IMG/VR virus record: IMGVR_UViG_3300048672_000448
Coordinates: 1 to 30,396 of that record
Direction: 5' to 3' (one strand)
Length of the DNA: 30,396 bases
Source of the DNA: a virus
Positions 7,318 through 16,541 of this stretch are shown in pieces. Under the pieces are notes generated by a model. That model did no database searches. It was not told the origin of the DNA and saw nothing but the letters and a program-made list of their open reading frames with translations. The position numbers and the translations under genes are program-made. The number at the start of each line of letters is the position of its first letter. Position 1 is the stretch's first letter.

Positions 7318-9585
7318 TTAGTTTGAGTAATCTGATAATGTATCAGTATCTGTCGTTCTGTTTCCGTTTACTTTAATAATTTTTATTGACGTTTTTGTGA
7401 TTGTACTCATATTAATTGTATAAGAATGACTTGCCCCTGACACTAATTTTTTTTGTAATAAAGGCTGATATGGGTCTAATCCGTAAACCTCCATTGTAAT
7501 AGGATAGCTACCTGTATTTTCCATATAAACCGTAAAGTTTTGTCCTCCTATTGGAATATACATAAGTGCATCGTTCAAAATAGGGTTTGCAGGACTACGT
7601 TCGGGATGGTTATTTTGACGAGGGTCAGTATTATCTTGCGTAGAATAATAAGCAATGCTTTGCGTATTTCTAACGTATATGATATTATCCGTTGCTCCCT
7701 TAATATACCAATTAGACTTTGCAGGTTGTCCTGCTATGTAGCTAATTGAGTGCGTCATTGCCCAAAGACGAAACCTATTTGTATTATAGTCATTTTGTAA
7801 AGTACTAAACTCCCCTGCATTATAATAATCGTTAGATTTTAGGTCTGCTGAGTTCAAACAAAATGTATGAGTGTCATAAATTTGTAAAGGAAAATTACAC
7901 GATTCAGAAGGCGGAATGTCAATGTTATCCGTTTGAAACATATTTATACGCTTGTTGTTGCTGCCACCTGCCGACCTCCACGAACTCAACCAAGAATCAT
8001 AACTCAATAAAATATTTCCTAAGCTATAATTTACCGTTATGTCTCCGCTAATCCTGCCGTTTTGCGTAGCCATATATGCCTTCAATTCTACTATACATTC
8101 AAGCAATGATACGAAGTTTGCAACGTTGTACTTATCACCGATGAAAAGAATATCTTTTGCACCGCTTTCTATACACGCTTTGCCCATGTAAATCATCATA
8201 GACTTCATTTCTGCGGCTGTCGTTGCTCCGTACATATCGCTAAAGAAATCGTACATATTTAACTCTGTACCTAATTTTTTAGAGTAATTTGTGCGAAGTA
8301 CGTCTAGCGTAATAGAAAGGTCAGGCGAACGTAACGACTTGCCAAATTGTGCCTTCATCATATCGCTATAAGTAGGCATATCATTTACGTTAATTGCCAT
8401 TCGTCTAGGTGCTAGCGTATCCGTACATGACCCCCATTCTAAGACATATTTTGCAGTTGTGGCATAAGTGTTGATAACCGCTTTACAATCTTCTTGAAAA
8501 CCTTTTACAAGCGAATAATTCCATTGCCACCAATCATAGCCCAATGCAGTTGAATAAGTTGAGTTATCGCCATTCGTAGGAGGTTCAACCACTGAAAAAC
8601 TAGCGAAACTTGTACCCCAATGCGTATTAGCTGTTCCGATTGTGCTGTATAAACCTGTTACGTAAGTCCTAAACCCCGATTTTGAGTAACTTGAATAGTC
8701 GTATGAGGTTTGATAACGAGCGGCAGGATATTGTTGATTTTCGTAACCGTAACCGCACTCCCATTGTGCGGCAGTTCCACATGACATTTGCAAGATAGAA
8801 CTTCCATTGCTTGCTACTCTTGCAGCGTAACGAGTAGCAGCTTTTTGCACAAAATCTAATGCTTGTGCCGTTGCTGTTGTGTTTGCAAAACTTATTTGTC
8901 CGATACCTTCCGCAACTCTACTAACAAATCCTAAATGGTCTTTTGCCATTTCTGACAAACCAATAAAACCGCTTGTGTTTGTGCCTTCAATGTCATTGTG
9001 GCTACCATCATCAAGTGTTAGAACTAATCGAATAGCAACTTTTACCTTATTGCCATTTGTGGCAGTTTTTGACGTTGCATAATCAATCAATTCATCATAA
9101 AAAGCCCAACATCTGTCGTGATTCGTTGTTTGTGAGTAATCCGTTACGCTAGCAGGTGGCGTATAAGTATTAAACACCCCACCATTTGGAGAAGAACTGT
9201 TCCCGTTCCAAATAACCGACAACATGATATAAGTCACACCGTTGGCAATAGCATCGTCATATTCAGATTTAGCTTTGGCAATGTCACGCTCTGGAAAGTT
9301 TGACATATAACCTACTTCTGTTGTTGATTCGTACAAATCATCGGCAGGAACGTCACTATATCCGCTCGGAATATTGCTTAATGCTTCCGATTGAGAAGTA
9401 AAATAACCATTTGCATTGTTTGCCCTTCGGTCTGTTAATACTCCACTTGAATTTGACTTTATCCAATAAAATTGGTCAACTGCTGTCCCACTTCCTTCTA
9501 CTTTTTTTGAGGTAAAGTAAAGAGAAAGAAAGTCACTCCCATTTGTGACCACATAACCCATGAAAATCGGCTGTGAAACTGCCAT
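7318..9585 (-). CDS. GH42-like TIM-barrel glycoside hydrolase, tail-associated
   Basis: The 755-residue protein resembles family GH42 beta-galactosidase-type barrels. A GVTYIMLSVIW strand lies at 116-126 and an AIRLVLTLDDG strand near 184. SCGTAAQWECGYGYE at 268-282 has E276 in the position expected of the acid/base. NTHWGTSFASFSVVEPP lies about 45 residues later (320-336), as in GH42. YVLEWGS at 380-386 has E383 as candidate nucleophile. A C-terminal beta-sandwich (about 680-755) follows. It lacks a signal peptide and sits between hub and spike genes, so it is probably a virion-borne enzyme that trims capsule or exopolysaccharide. The substrate cannot be read from sequence. Its ATG shares one base with the upstream stop. 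Confidence 0.65.
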   Translation of the reverse strand: MAVSQPIFMGYVVTNGSDFLSLYFTSKKVEGSGTAVDQFYWIKSNSSGVLTDRRANNANGYFTSQSEALSNIPSGYSDVPADDLYESTTEVGYMSNFPERDIAKAKSEYDDAIANGVTYIMLSVIWNGNSSSPNGGVFNTYTPPASVTDYSQTTNHDRCWAFYDELIDYATSKTATNGNKVKVAIRLVLTLDDGSHNDIEGTNTSGFIGLSEMAKDHLGFVSRVAEGIGQISFANTTATAQALDFVQKAATRYAARVASNGSSILQMSCGTAAQWECGYGYENQQYPAARYQTSYDYSSYSKSGFRTYVTGLYSTIGTANTHWGTSFASFSVVEPPTNGDNSTYSTALGYDWWQWNYSLVKGFQEDCKAVINTYATTAKYVLEWGSCTDTLAPRRMAINVNDMPTYSDMMKAQFGKSLRSPDLSITLDVLRTNYSKKLGTELNMYDFFSDMYGATTAAEMKSMMIYMGKACIESGAKDILFIGDKYNVANFVSLLECIVELKAYMATQNGRISGDITVNYSLGNILLSYDSWLSSWRSAGGSNNKRINMFQTDNIDIPPSESCNFPLQIYDTHTFCLNSADLKSNDYYNAGEFSTLQNDYNTNRFRLWAMTHSISYIAGQPAKSNWYIKGATDNIIYVRNTQSIAYYSTQDNTDPRQNNHPERSPANPILNDALMYIPIGGQNFTVYMENTGSYPITMEVYGLDPYQPLLQKKLVSGASHSYTINMSTITKTSIKIIKVNGNRTTDTDTLSDYSN

Positions 9586-9950
9586 TATAGTATTAGTTTA
9601 TACTCGTCTAAAATCAATAAAGCCTTAGTTACTTCAAAAGTGTTTTCTTTATTTCCAAGATAACACCCTTCAATCAATTCATGTTGAATTGAAGCTAAAT
9701 CATCGCTATTAATTGCGGTTAAACTTACACTTGATTCTTCCGAAAGATAAGTTTCAATTTCTGAATCAATATAAGATTCGTGAACCTCTTTTTCTTTCCC
9801 AAGTTTCATTATACTTTGAATTTCTACTGCAATGCTATTTGCTTTTTTAGCATTATCATTAAAAAGTCTAATTAATCCAAATTTCATTTGCTTTGACCTC
9901 GTCAATGCTCCGCAAATGTTGCCTAAATTTAGTACGTCTTTGTTTTTCAT
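9585..9950 (-). CDS. Small tail-region protein, unknown function
   Basis: A 121-residue soluble, predominantly helical protein with a basic N-terminal third (SKQMKFGLIRLFNDNAKKANSI) and an acidic middle (KEVHESYIDSEIETYLSEES). No membrane segment or recognised motif is present. It is wedged between the tail hub and the glycoside-hydrolase-like gene with a 7-nt gap on one side and a one-base overlap on the other, so it is certainly part of the tail operon. A fibre-assembly chaperone or minor tail component is plausible from position only. Confidence 0.6.
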   Translation of the reverse strand: MKNKDVLNLGNICGALTRSKQMKFGLIRLFNDNAKKANSIAVEIQSIMKLGKEKEVHESYIDSEIETYLSEESSVSLTAINSDDLASIQHELIEGCYLGNKENTFEVTKALLILDEYKLIL

Positions 9951-9957
9951 AAATTAT

Positions 9958-12900
9958 TTATATCCATTCAGCTTTTGTGCTACTTGTCGCTTTCAAAAAT
10001 TTACCTGTTGCAAATCCACTCATATCAATCTCTATCTTTGTCGCACCATTATAAATATAATATTTTGTTGCGTGCAATTCAATGTCTGTTGCGTTAGCTG
10101 CTATTATGCTCCCAAACAAATTTATTTTTTGTGTAGCTGCAAAACTCCCTGCTGTTTCGTCACATCCACTTACAATATTTATTGCATCAACATCAAGCGA
10201 ACTTGTAATGTTTAATCCATTCGGAATGTAACCTTTTGAAATAAATATTTCACCAAACCAGTTTGCATCATCCGAACGAGTAAACTTTACTGAACTTCTT
10301 GAAGATGAAGCATTGCTATTGCTTGAAAAATTAAATCCATCTAAAATAGTATCACCATCATCTAACTTATTATTAAATGTAGTCCAATCTGTACTTGTCA
10401 GTTTCCCTGTTACACTTCCCGAAGCATTACTAAGAACATCTTGCTTCCCGTTAAAAGTACTCCAATCTGTATTACTTAAATATCCACTATCTAAACTTGT
10501 CGCTTTCTGAATGTATATATTGTGGTTTTCTTGTGTAATAAACAAAGGTGAACTTGCCGTATATGTACCCGAACCGCCACCACCTGTTATTACGTTGTCG
10601 TTTGTTGTTAGTATGCGATAACGAACCCCCGAAGGTAAAACGTGGTAAAGGAAAGTATCTTTGTCTATTTGTAAACCGTATTGTTCAGTAGTACTTCCAT
10701 TTAATCTGTATCCATGAATACCAAAAACACCAGTATCTGAATCGGTAAACACAAACCCCTCTAAAACGGTTTTATTAGCATCGGAATACATTTTAAAACC
10801 TCTTTCCCCTTCATCAGTAACGAGCATTACAATATCAAGTTTGTCCTCTAACTCACCTGTGTTTAATATTGCCCATTCGTTATTAGTTCCGTTAGACTTT
10901 AAAAACTGATGGTCAGTTCCAAACGATTCATTGATATAAAGTTTGCCATGTACGTTCAAATTGCCATTTACATAACTTGTACCGTTTAGAATAATGTCAT
11001 ATCCTGTAATCGGTGTTGATGTACCAATACCAAAAAAAGTGCCGTTATCAAATAATCGTGACTTAGTTAATGTTGTTGCACCTGTTTTAACAAGGTAATT
11101 TTCATCACCTGTCGTTTTTTGTATCTCCCCTAAGTTAATGTAAGCAAACTCTTGACTTGTACCATTTGACTTTAAAAATTTGTGGTCTGATCCAAAGTCG
11201 TCATTAATATACAATTTGCTTGAAACGTGCAAGTTGCCTGTTATGTCTAATTTATAAGCAGCAGTTGTGGCTAAATTACCTATACCTATTCTTCCACTTG
11301 ATTCATAAATAACACTTTTTTCTAACGTACTATTCCCTGTCTTAATTAAGTAGTTTTCGTCTCCTGTTGTTTTCTGAATTTCCCCTAAATTAATATATGC
11401 CCATTCGTAAGTTAGTCCATTATATTTCCAAAATTGATGGTCTAATCCTGCTGAACCTCCTAAGATAATGTCATAATTAAATTGGATAGGCGAATTTACA
11501 ATAATTGGTTCAGAATCCAATGATTCAATAGTGCCAACTCCTAAAACTCCATTTATATTGATGTTACTTGAAACAAGTTCTAACGGTGAATAAGAAGAAT
11601 CAATATAGGCTTTCATTATGCCATCATCACCTCTACGCTTCTCAATAATTGGGTATCCTTGTCCGACTGATATTTTTCCTGCCATTTCAAGGTCTCCTTC
11701 AATCATTAACTCGTGTGTATCAAGTCCTAAACTGTACGCATAAGTGCCATCACCCAAGTATTTAGAGTTATCATAAAATACATTGTCTTTTATACCTAAC
11801 TTGCCTAAAACTTTCGTAAGTGTGTCAAATGCAGGGTTTCCAAGTTCAATTAATTCAGCAAATTCACCACCTAATTTTAAAACACCTTTATTTGTTGCTC
11901 GTGGGTCTGTGCTTGTAGTAGGTATTGCATCAATGCCACCATCTGCATAAATAGGGTCATAAGCTGTACCTCCTATGGTTGTAATAGGTCTATCAAATGA
12001 TTCATTTGTTTTTATCTTAGACGAACCACTTATATCTGAAATGTCAACTAATTTGCCATCTGAAAATTTATCATAAACTTTTGCAGAAAAAGTAATATCA
12101 GAAGCATATAGTTCAGTTAATACAACTTCAGAACTATCAGTTTGTAAATTATATTCAGATGTTAAAACTAAAAACCTTTTACTATTTGAAGTGATATAAG
12201 GCGTTTCTATTAGATTTATATATCCTTTTACGCTACCTTCAAATATATCACCAAATTTGCTTGTTATAACTAATCTATCAATCAATAATGATTCTACAAT
12301 ACTATAAGCAGTTGATTCAGTTGTACGTTTCCATGAATTTGCGTAGTTGTTTGAATCCTCTACGAATAAACTATTCCTAAATCTTGATTCGTCGTAAGTA
12401 TTTCCACTAATTTGACCTTGAAAATATAAAACTATTTCATCTTCTTTTTTTGATGAAGTTAAAAGTGTGTTAGAATATTCAAACTTTCTTCCAACAAAAT
12501 CTTTATCGTAATTCCTTGCTGTTCCTGTTAATACTAAGTTTCTAAACTGTACCTTTTTATTGGTAGGTGTTTCGCTAGTTAATTTAACGCCTGGATATAT
12601 TCTTATTTTTAATCTATTGCTATCACCTATGTAAAAAGTATTATTTGAAGGTATTCCTGCATCAAACTTGCAATCAAATTGGACTTTTTGAGAAAGAAAG
12701 CCTTTATCAATTAATAATGTAACGTCATATTTTTTAATACTTCCGTACTTATCAACGTAGTATTTTTGTCCAGATTCGTTGCCATCTTCATAAATTATTA
12801 TGGCAATTTTAACGCTATCTATATTGTCGTCGGCATACGCTTCAGCACTGAATGAAAAAGAACCCAATCCCGAAATATCAATTTCACTTGATTCAAAATA

Positions 12901-13947
12901 TTTATCATCCTCCGCTAGCTCGCTAGTAGTAAAAGTATTATTAAACTGTATTCCATCACTATCTAATATTGTAGAAACCTCACCAATATTCCACGTGCCG
13001 ACCTTTGTCCAGTTGATAGGGTTGAGGCCAGAATAATTATTAAACTTTCCGTTAGATAGCAAATTAGTTAAAAGACCTGTTTCATAAATTGCAGAAAATT
13101 GCTGAATAGGTATGTCTTTTCTAATTTGAGAATTGGACTTTATTTTTAAGCCTCCTGTATGTATAACGGTGTCGGTAGATAATGTTACATTTGATTGATA
13201 TGTTCCTTGATAATTAAACTTTCTTCCACTTACTTCACCATCAACTAGTTCAATAGGTGATACAATAACCCATTTGCCTTGTGTTTGCAAAAGTCTTAAA
13301 TCATGCGTTAATAATAACCTTTGTAATGTTTCGTAATAATCTATGTATAACCCGTCTTTATCTTCTAATGATGTTACATTAAAATACAACTGTGACAAAG
13401 GGCAATCAGAAGCCGTTTTGTCCATCAATGTATCATACTTGTTATAATAAATTTCAACGTTTAAATTATACCCTATTTGCCTTAATGACTGACAAATAAT
13501 GTCTTTAAACGATTGTTTATTACTAACAACGTCTGTATGTTCATCAACAAAGTTTTTATTCTTTAATTGATTAACACCATCTTTTGCCATAATTGAAATA
13601 TAAGCCAAAGACGTATCTTCAAATTGTTGCGACGAATAAAAAGGTATTAACCAACCAATAAATTCAAGTACATCATTTTTATAAACATTTACTTGAAATT
13701 TTCTTTCATCGTCAAATTGTAATGAATCAATGTCAAAAGTATTAGTAACTTTTAAATCGATTACGGCATATCTACTAAATATGTTATTAAATCTATTGTC
13801 CTCACGGTCATACCCAATTACAATTCCATTGCCTTTTAATGAAAGTTCGGTAGTGCTTCCACTATACAAGTTTTCAAGCAATTCAATTTTCCATTGAACG
13901 CTTGATAATCCGTAAGCTGTTGCATAATATTTTAATCCGTAAGCCAT
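9958..13947 (-). CDS. Tail hub/tip protein with C-terminal fibre repeats
   Basis: A 1329-residue protein with two parts. The N-terminal region (about 1-250) matches the tail-hub type seen in Bacteroidota phages: an early SGSTTELSL strand, a FDDERKFQVNVYKNDVLEFIGWL segment (about 78-100) and AYISIMAKDGVNQLKNK (about 115-131). From about 690 it becomes fibre-like, with a DPIYADGGID segment and three imperfect repeats centred on DHQF/DHKF (residues about 836, 921, 1012). These carry GEIQKTTGDENYL in two copies. Two LS/TSTDWSTFN-type motifs follow near 1156 and 1180, and the C-terminus reads GKFLKATSSTKAEWI. Likely role: central tail-tip hub extended into a fibre. It directly follows the tape measure (TAA then ATG), with no separate distal-tail (Dit) gene. 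Confidence 0.75.
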   Translation of the reverse strand: MAYGLKYYATAYGLSSVQWKIELLENLYSGSTTELSLKGNGIVIGYDREDNRFNNIFSRYAVIDLKVTNTFDIDSLQFDDERKFQVNVYKNDVLEFIGWLIPFYSSQQFEDTSLAYISIMAKDGVNQLKNKNFVDEHTDVVSNKQSFKDIICQSLRQIGYNLNVEIYYNKYDTLMDKTASDCPLSQLYFNVTSLEDKDGLYIDYYETLQRLLLTHDLRLLQTQGKWVIVSPIELVDGEVSGRKFNYQGTYQSNVTLSTDTVIHTGGLKIKSNSQIRKDIPIQQFSAIYETGLLTNLLSNGKFNNYSGLNPINWTKVGTWNIGEVSTILDSDGIQFNNTFTTSELAEDDKYFESSEIDISGLGSFSFSAEAYADDNIDSVKIAIIIYEDGNESGQKYYVDKYGSIKKYDVTLLIDKGFLSQKVQFDCKFDAGIPSNNTFYIGDSNRLKIRIYPGVKLTSETPTNKKVQFRNLVLTGTARNYDKDFVGRKFEYSNTLLTSSKKEDEIVLYFQGQISGNTYDESRFRNSLFVEDSNNYANSWKRTTESTAYSIVESLLIDRLVITSKFGDIFEGSVKGYINLIETPYITSNSKRFLVLTSEYNLQTDSSEVVLTELYASDITFSAKVYDKFSDGKLVDISDISGSSKIKTNESFDRPITTIGGTAYDPIYADGGIDAIPTTSTDPRATNKGVLKLGGEFAELIELGNPAFDTLTKVLGKLGIKDNVFYDNSKYLGDGTYAYSLGLDTHELMIEGDLEMAGKISVGQGYPIIEKRRGDDGIMKAYIDSSYSPLELVSSNININGVLGVGTIESLDSEPIIVNSPIQFNYDIILGGSAGLDHQFWKYNGLTYEWAYINLGEIQKTTGDENYLIKTGNSTLEKSVIYESSGRIGIGNLATTAAYKLDITGNLHVSSKLYINDDFGSDHKFLKSNGTSQEFAYINLGEIQKTTGDENYLVKTGATTLTKSRLFDNGTFFGIGTSTPITGYDIILNGTSYVNGNLNVHGKLYINESFGTDHQFLKSNGTNNEWAILNTGELEDKLDIVMLVTDEGERGFKMYSDANKTVLEGFVFTDSDTGVFGIHGYRLNGSTTEQYGLQIDKDTFLYHVLPSGVRYRILTTNDNVITGGGGSGTYTASSPLFITQENHNIYIQKATSLDSGYLSNTDWSTFNGKQDVLSNASGSVTGKLTSTDWTTFNNKLDDGDTILDGFNFSSNSNASSSRSSVKFTRSDDANWFGEIFISKGYIPNGLNITSSLDVDAINIVSGCDETAGSFAATQKINLFGSIIAANATDIELHATKYYIYNGATKIEIDMSGFATGKFLKATSSTKAEWI
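10855..11460 (-). repeat. Three imperfect coding repeats in the tail fibre
   Basis: Three copies of a unit of about 85-91 codons begin near 11442, 11187 and 10914, each anchored on codons for DHxF(L/W)K(S/Y)NG. The first two share GEIQKTTGDENYL nearly intact; the third diverges after NTGEL. At DNA level the copies have many synonymous differences, so they are old duplications rather than fresh copies. Such repeats are typical of trimeric fibre shafts. Confidence 0.7.
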
Positions 13948-16215
13948 TTAGAATCCTTTAATAGTTTGATACCTATTTTGAGCGATAAAAATATCACCTC
14001 CTCTTACTACGCTATTATAAGAAGTTTGACCATAAGAACTTGATTTGTTTTGGCTTTTTTTGCCAATACCTCCTAAAATACCAGAACCAATACCAGCTGC
14101 AATACCAGTTATTAATTTTAATGGCCCAACTGATGGTATTAAACTTGCAAGTCCAGCAGCAATGTTTACTTTTGCTATATCCATTAATGCTTGTGACATA
14201 GTAGAAGCTAACATTTTTCCTAAATCGGCCATTGTTGCTGTGCCTACAATCATTTGTCCAACAATCATTGACATATTTGCAACTGAATCTATTGCTAAGT
14301 TTCTTAAACTATCACTTATTGCTTGATTTGCATCTACAACTGTTTTAGCTTTTTGATTATATTCATTAAAATTAACATTATTAATTAATTCTGGGTCTAT
14401 ACCTAATATTGATGCAAGCGTGTTTTTGTCCCCTTGTTGAGTTATTCCACGCATGCCATTTGATAAAGTTGATTGTAGTTGACCTTGCAACTTTTTATCA
14501 ATTTCTTTTGGCATCATTGATTCGGGCATACTTTTCTCCCAGTAATCTTTTAATAAATCAACGCCCTCTTTATTTAATTTTTTTAGAAGTTCATTATATT
14601 TAACTTTTGCATCATAAACATCTTGTGAAATTTTTAAGGTTCTATCTGCTAAATCTTGTTCCCACTTTAATTTGTCGCTAACTTGTTCTTTATCTATATT
14701 AGCTAAATCAGAATTTAATTTTTGTTTGCGTGCAAAAGTATAGTTTGCAAGTTCATCTTCAAATCCCTTTTTACCTTTTATAGAATTTTGTTTTTCTTTT
14801 AAGTCATCATTGTATGCTTTTTTTGCTTCTTCTCTTTCTTTTGTATATTTTTCTAAAATAGATGCTATTTGCATATCTCTAGTTTCAGAAAGAAAATCAC
14901 TTTGTAATTTCTTTAAACCATCTAATGATTTTTTATCTCCTCCTAAACCTGTTGATGGTGGAGGTGGAGGAACATTACCAGTATTTGGCTTTTCACCTTT
15001 TTTATACATGAACTTTTTATTGCTCTGATAATCAGATTTTATTTGGTTCACTATACTTGGGTCAATGCCTACATTTTTAGAATACGCACTAAGAAGTTTT
15101 GCTCGTTGTTCTGATGCACCTGCTGGGTTAAAAACACCTTGCAATGCTGCACCTGCTAATCCAACACCTAAAAGAGTGTCTTGTAATCCTTTTTTTACTT
15201 TATATAAAATACCCTCTACTTTTTCCCAATGTGAAACAGCATAAATAGCTGCTCCTGCAATAGCTGCACCTGCTAATCCAGCAGGACTAATTAACGCTAA
15301 AAATCCTGTCGAAATAGCAGGTAAAATAGTCCCTGCTAAAGCTAATAACGGAGGTAAAACAATGGCAATGCCACCAATCGCTAAAATTGCTTTTTGCGAT
15401 TCTGGTGTTAATTCAGAAAAATGCTTTGCTAATGATTCCATTGCAGAACCTGCTTCATCAGCCCATTTTTTTATGCCTACATTTTTGTCAATTGTTTCTC
15501 CTATACTAGCAAAAGACTTAAACATAGTATCAGATAAATTCTCTAAAGCATTTTTTACTCCTCCTGAAACTTTAGGTAATTTTTCAAGTTCAGTTATTAA
15601 TTGCTCAATAAATTGTTGAGAATTAATACCTGCTGCACTCATTTTTGACTGTATTTGCTCGGTATCTACTGTTCCATAAAGTTTTTTAACAGCAGATGCA
15701 ACCATTGGAACGGCTTCAATAATAGGTCTAAAATCTTGTGATAAGACTTTAGATTTTGCAGACATTTGTGTTAATTGATAAATTACCGAATCAAATTGAG
15801 CTTTGCCGCCACCTGCTGTTGCAATAGCATTTCCAAAGCCTAACATAGCTCGTTTTGCTATATCAGCAGAAATACCAACAGACCTTAGTCTTACATCGGC
15901 TTGAATAGCTTCTTTATATCCAATTCCTGGTAATTTTGCTAATTCATTTAATTCTGAAAGCCTATTTGATAAAGAGGATGCAGTTTTTTCTAATGTACCT
16001 AAGCTCATTTTTAGAGCTTCCATTTCTCCAAAAGATTCAACTGCTCTTTTAGCCATTAATCCCAAAGGTGCAGAAACGGCAATAGATAATTTTGTGCCTA
16101 AAGATTCAGCTTTTTTGCCAAAACTTTCAATTTTTGATTCGGCATTATTAAGCCCTCTTTGTAGTGCGTTTGCATCTACACCTATTTCTAGTAGAAATTG
16201 ACCTAATCCTGCCAT
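13948..16215 (-). CDS. Tape measure protein
   Basis: The 755-residue protein matches the phage tape-measure family. The N-terminus LEIGVDANALQRGLNNAESKI is followed by the LPGIGYKEAIQADVRLRSVG and FDSVIYQLTQMSAKSKVLSQDFRPI region (about 95-175). A hydrophobic block (about 275-325) is consistent with membrane insertion during DNA ejection. Next come a proline-rich linker (VPPPPPS near 413) and a long charged coiled coil (about 430-580), then a glycine/alanine-rich hydrophobic C-terminal part. By the usual rule of about 1.5 angstrom per residue, the tail would be on the order of 110 nm. Its start lies inside the end of the frameshifted chaperone frame (13-nt overlap), the expected gene order. 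Confidence 0.9.
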   Translation of the reverse strand: MAGLGQFLLEIGVDANALQRGLNNAESKIESFGKKAESLGTKLSIAVSAPLGLMAKRAVESFGEMEALKMSLGTLEKTASSLSNRLSELNELAKLPGIGYKEAIQADVRLRSVGISADIAKRAMLGFGNAIATAGGGKAQFDSVIYQLTQMSAKSKVLSQDFRPIIEAVPMVASAVKKLYGTVDTEQIQSKMSAAGINSQQFIEQLITELEKLPKVSGGVKNALENLSDTMFKSFASIGETIDKNVGIKKWADEAGSAMESLAKHFSELTPESQKAILAIGGIAIVLPPLLALAGTILPAISTGFLALISPAGLAGAAIAGAAIYAVSHWEKVEGILYKVKKGLQDTLLGVGLAGAALQGVFNPAGASEQRAKLLSAYSKNVGIDPSIVNQIKSDYQSNKKFMYKKGEKPNTGNVPPPPPSTGLGGDKKSLDGLKKLQSDFLSETRDMQIASILEKYTKEREEAKKAYNDDLKEKQNSIKGKKGFEDELANYTFARKQKLNSDLANIDKEQVSDKLKWEQDLADRTLKISQDVYDAKVKYNELLKKLNKEGVDLLKDYWEKSMPESMMPKEIDKKLQGQLQSTLSNGMRGITQQGDKNTLASILGIDPELINNVNFNEYNQKAKTVVDANQAISDSLRNLAIDSVANMSMIVGQMIVGTATMADLGKMLASTMSQALMDIAKVNIAAGLASLIPSVGPLKLITGIAAGIGSGILGGIGKKSQNKSSSYGQTSYNSVVRGGDIFIAQNRYQTIKGF

Positions 16216-16541
16216 TTTTTATTTTGTGTAGATTCTTGTAATTTCTTTAACTGCCTTTCGGCATATCTTTTTTCATATTCTTTTACCCAATCAATTTGCT
16301 GTTTAGCCTTTTGTTCGGATGGTAGAATCATTATTTTGTCACGTGGTATATGTTTAGTTGACTGAATATTAACAGTCCAATAGGCTAATTCACGTACTTT
16401 GTATAATTCAAATTCGTCTCTTTCTTGATTAACTTCAACTAACAAAGAAACGTCATACAAAGTTATGCAATCTAATTCAGTTGGCTTGTAACCGTTTCTA
16501 AATCCGATTTTGTCAACGTCTCGCCAGTAGTCAAACCAATT
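16203..16541 (-). CDS. Tail assembly chaperone, -1 frameshift extension (GT-like)
   Basis: This frame is open from the slippery A-run to the stop at 16203 and encodes 112 residues. It begins NWFDYWRDVDKIGFRNGYKP and ends in a charged helical tail (KEYEKRYAERQLKKLQESTQNKKWQD). It is in the -1 frame relative to the upstream chaperone, and its upstream part overlaps that gene's end. A start-codon reading would need the TTG at 16460 and would throw away 27 in-frame codons that look coding (NWFDYWRDV and on). I therefore read it as the C-terminal part of a 240-residue fusion, equivalent to lambda gpGT, which bridges the tape measure and tube subunits during assembly. Confidence 0.75.
   Translation of the reverse strand, partial: NWFDYWRDVDKIGFRNGYKPTELDCITLYDVSLLVEVNQERDEFELYKVRELAYWTVNIQSTKHIPRDKIMILPSEQKAKQQIDWVKEYEKRYAERQLKKLQESTQNKKWQD

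Noticed and set aside
9958-13947. Tail repeats as a diversity-generating retroelement target
   Set aside because: No reverse transcriptase, template repeat or accessory gene is visible in the window, and the repeats differ by many synonymous changes rather than adenine-specific substitutions.
16203-16460. Independent 85-residue gene starting at TTG 16460
   Set aside because: The same frame is open back to a slippery A-run in the upstream gene and encodes plausible protein before the TTG. The frameshift reading explains both frames and matches the known tail chaperone arrangement.
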